Positions 62,405 to 64,000 of a stretch of 64,000 nucleotides of DNA are shown in pieces. Positions within the stretch are counted from its first letter, which is position 1, and every line of letters begins with the position of its first letter. The position numbers were made by a program, and so were the translations under genes. Origin of the DNA: Arthrobacter sp. 24S4-2 (lineage in GTDB: Bacteria > Actinomycetota > Actinomycetes > Actinomycetales > Micrococcaceae); contig NZ_CP040018.1 of assembly GCF_005280255.1 (NCBI RefSeq), positions 744,001 to 808,000 on the forward strand, in the 5' to 3' direction. The notes beneath the pieces were generated by a model that was given only the letters and a program-made list of their open reading frames with translations, had not been told where the DNA came from and did not search any database.

Positions 62405-62420
62405 TGTGACCTTGCTCACA
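62405..62420. promoter_or_regulatory. CRP/GlxR-type binding site upstream of pckG
   Basis: TGTGA-CCTTGC-TCACA is a perfect match to the CRP/GlxR consensus TGTGA-N6-TCACA, 150 nt upstream of the pckG ATG. A second palindrome, TAGACCGGTCTA (62393-62404), directly abuts it. Confidence 0.75.
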
Positions 62421-62570
62421 AAAACAAGAATTTTTGGGGGTGCTGTTCCTTGATTTTCCGCGGTTTTTGCTTTTCGGCGTCCAAGACATCCCATGTCTGA
62501 CCCAAAAATTGCAGTGGTCTAGAGCCCTAGCATTTAGGACACACGACTGAACCCGAGGAAGGGAACCGCA

Positions 62571-64000
62571 ATGGGCGATCTCGCACGACTGCCGCTGCTT
62601 GAGAAAGCACCCACCACACATGCTGGCCTGCTGGCATGGGTCGAAGAGGTTGCAGAACTTACCCAGCCGGACCGGATCCACTGGGTTGACGGTACGGAAG
62701 AGGAATACACCCGGCTCACGGGCGAACTCGTTGACGCCGGAACTCTGACCAGGCTGAACCCGGAGCTGTTCCCGAACTCGTTCGCCGCATTCTCCGATCC
62801 TGCGGACGTGGCGCGCGTTGAAGAGCAGACCTTCATCTGCTCCGAGAACGAGCGCGATGCCGGCTTCACCAACAACTGGATGGCACCGGCAGAGATGAAG
62901 CAGAAGCTTCGCAGCCTGTTTGCCGGCTCCATGCGCGGCCGCACCATGTACGTCATTCCGTTCGTCATGGGCCACCTGGACGCAGAAGACCCCAAGTTCG
63001 GTGTGGAGATTACGGACAGCGCCTACGTTGTCGCCTCCATGCGCATCATGGCCAATATCGGCACTGAGGTGCTGGACAAGATCACGGCGACGAACGCGTT
63101 CTTCGTTCCCGCCCTGCACTCCCTCGGTGCCCCGCTGGCCCCCGGCCAGGCCGACGTCGCATGGCCGTGCAACCCGGACAAGTGGATCGTGCACTTCCCC
63201 GAGGAGCGCTCCATCTGGTCCTTCGGCTCCGGCTACGGTGGAAACGCCCTCCTGGGCAAGAAGTGCTACGCCCTGCGCATCGCCTCGGTGATGGCCCGCG
63301 ATGAAGGCTGGCTTGCGGAGCACATGCTCATCCTCAAGCTCACCTCGCCGGAGAAGAAGTCGTACTACCTGTCCGCGGCCTTCCCCTCGGCCTGCGGCAA
63401 GACCAACCTCGCCCTGCTTGATCCGACCATCGAGGGCTGGGAAGTCGAAACCCTGGGTGACGACATCACCTGGATGCGGATCGGCAAGGAAGGCGAGCTC
63501 CGCGCCACCAACCCGGAGGCCGGCCTGTTCGGCGTAGCCCCGGGCACCGGCTGGGGCACCAACCCCAACGCCATGCGCGCCATCGCCAAGGGCCACAGCA
63601 TCTTCACCAACGTCGCCCTCACGGACGACGGCGGCGTGTGGTGGGAGGGTATGACGGACGACGTTCCGGCGCACCTGACCGACTGGCAGGGCAACTCGTG
63701 GACCCCGGATTCGGACCAGCCGGCCGCCCACCCGAACTCCCGCTTCTGCACGCCGATCTCGCAGATCGACATGCTGGCCGAGGAGTACTACAGCCCCGAG
63801 GGTGTGGAGCTCTCCGCCATCCTCTTCGGCGGCCGCCGCAAGACCACGGTTCCCCTGGTAACCCAGGCCCGTAGCTGGACCAACGGCATCTTCATGGGCT
63901 CCACGCTTTCCTCGGAGACCACGGCCGCCGCTGCCGGTCAGGTTGGCGTGCTTCGCCGGGACCCGATGGCCATGCTGCCGTTCATCGGCTACGACGCAGG
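62571..64000 (+). CDS. pckG: Phosphoenolpyruvate carboxykinase (GTP), 5' part
   Basis: The first 476 codons of a ~610-residue enzyme are present; it runs off the window end. It converts oxaloacetate and GTP to PEP, the entry to gluconeogenesis. The kinase-1a P-loop is FPSACGKTNLALL near residue 272, followed by the kinase-2 motif ETLGDDITWMRIG, and the substrate-binding RGRTMYVIPFVMG near 124 and FGSGYGGNALLGKKCYALRIAS near 222. SRFCTPISQID and FGGRRKTTVPLV are also family hallmarks. GAGGAAGGGAA precedes the ATG. A perfect CRP/GlxR site upstream suggests cAMP-linked carbon control. Confidence 0.97.
   Translation, partial: MGDLARLPLLEKAPTTHAGLLAWVEEVAELTQPDRIHWVDGTEEEYTRLTGELVDAGTLTRLNPELFPNSFAAFSDPADVARVEEQTFICSENERDAGFTNNWMAPAEMKQKLRSLFAGSMRGRTMYVIPFVMGHLDAEDPKFGVEITDSAYVVASMRIMANIGTEVLDKITATNAFFVPALHSLGAPLAPGQADVAWPCNPDKWIVHFPEERSIWSFGSGYGGNALLGKKCYALRIASVMARDEGWLAEHMLILKLTSPEKKSYYLSAAFPSACGKTNLALLDPTIEGWEVETLGDDITWMRIGKEGELRATNPEAGLFGVAPGTGWGTNPNAMRAIAKGHSIFTNVALTDDGGVWWEGMTDDVPAHLTDWQGNSWTPDSDQPAAHPNSRFCTPISQIDMLAEEYYSPEGVELSAILFGGRRKTTVPLVTQARSWTNGIFMGSTLSSETTAAAAGQVGVLRRDPMAMLPFIGYDA

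Overview
The window is high-GC actinobacterial chromosome with tightly packed genes. It is best read as Micrococcaceae, Arthrobacter or Pseudarthrobacter-like. That placement rests on gene content and style: many ATGA/GTGA start-stop overlaps, GTG/TTG starts and leaderless promoters; a dodecin; an orphan OmpR-type winged-helix regulator; a YcnI protein; and a GTTTCGACAGG-type dispersed repeat that I recall from this family. It is a family-level inference, not a species call.

Layout. 1-7 kb: 5' end of a [NiFe]-hydrogenase maturation gene (hypA), a DedA protein, an RluA-type pseudouridine synthase, an ArsR/SRPBCC pair, a MocR regulator divergent from a YczE-like membrane protein, and nei2. 7-17 kb: the very large helicase Lhr, a FAD/Rieske oxidoreductase, a DUF4232 lipoprotein, YcnI with a His-rich membrane protein, and small hypotheticals. 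17-22 kb: an omega-aminotransferase and methylmalonate-semialdehyde dehydrogenase with a divergent PucR regulator, then an adenylate-kinase paralogue. 22.8-33.6 kb: the accessory part. A CGNR regulator faces a CMD/phosphotriesterase-like/LysE operon; then come NIPSNAP, GNAT and EamA genes, a ClpC gene, a serine-recombinase fragment, a DUF2254 membrane protein and a tyrosine-integrase C-terminus that runs into tRNA-Ser(CGA). 33.7-37.5 kb: an unusual dehydrogenase / divergent pterin-synthase-like / glycosyltransferase operon followed by an AlkZ-like protein. 37.5-41 kb: tadA, PAP2, upp, VOC, HAD and a STAS-like gene. 41-51.5 kb: cell-envelope glycosylation (two YkcB-like GT39 proteins and a GT2-GtrA fusion), a lytic transglycosylase behind a c-di-AMP (ydaO) riboswitch, a two-component system and a secreted Gly-rich protein. 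52-64 kb: the orphan wHTH regulator, dodecin, a SixA-like phosphatase, EamA, a TetR/YhgE/degenerate-ABC operon, a flavoprotein disulfide reductase, a FadR-type regulator, tRNA-Arg(ACG) and the 5' part of pckG with a perfect CRP/GlxR-type site.

A striking property of the sequence itself: five otherwise intact genes (SRPBCC, MocR, FAD/Rieske, the zinc-type dehydrogenase and the ABC-like ATPase) each lack exactly one base at a G or C run of four to five. That looks like systematic homopolymer under-calling rather than five independent pseudogenes.

The best candidates for undescribed biology are the dehydrogenase / active-site-less PTPS / GT4 operon (33.7-36.3 kb), the YhgE operon with an apparently ATPase-dead ABC subunit, and the CGNR-controlled lactonase-like operon.
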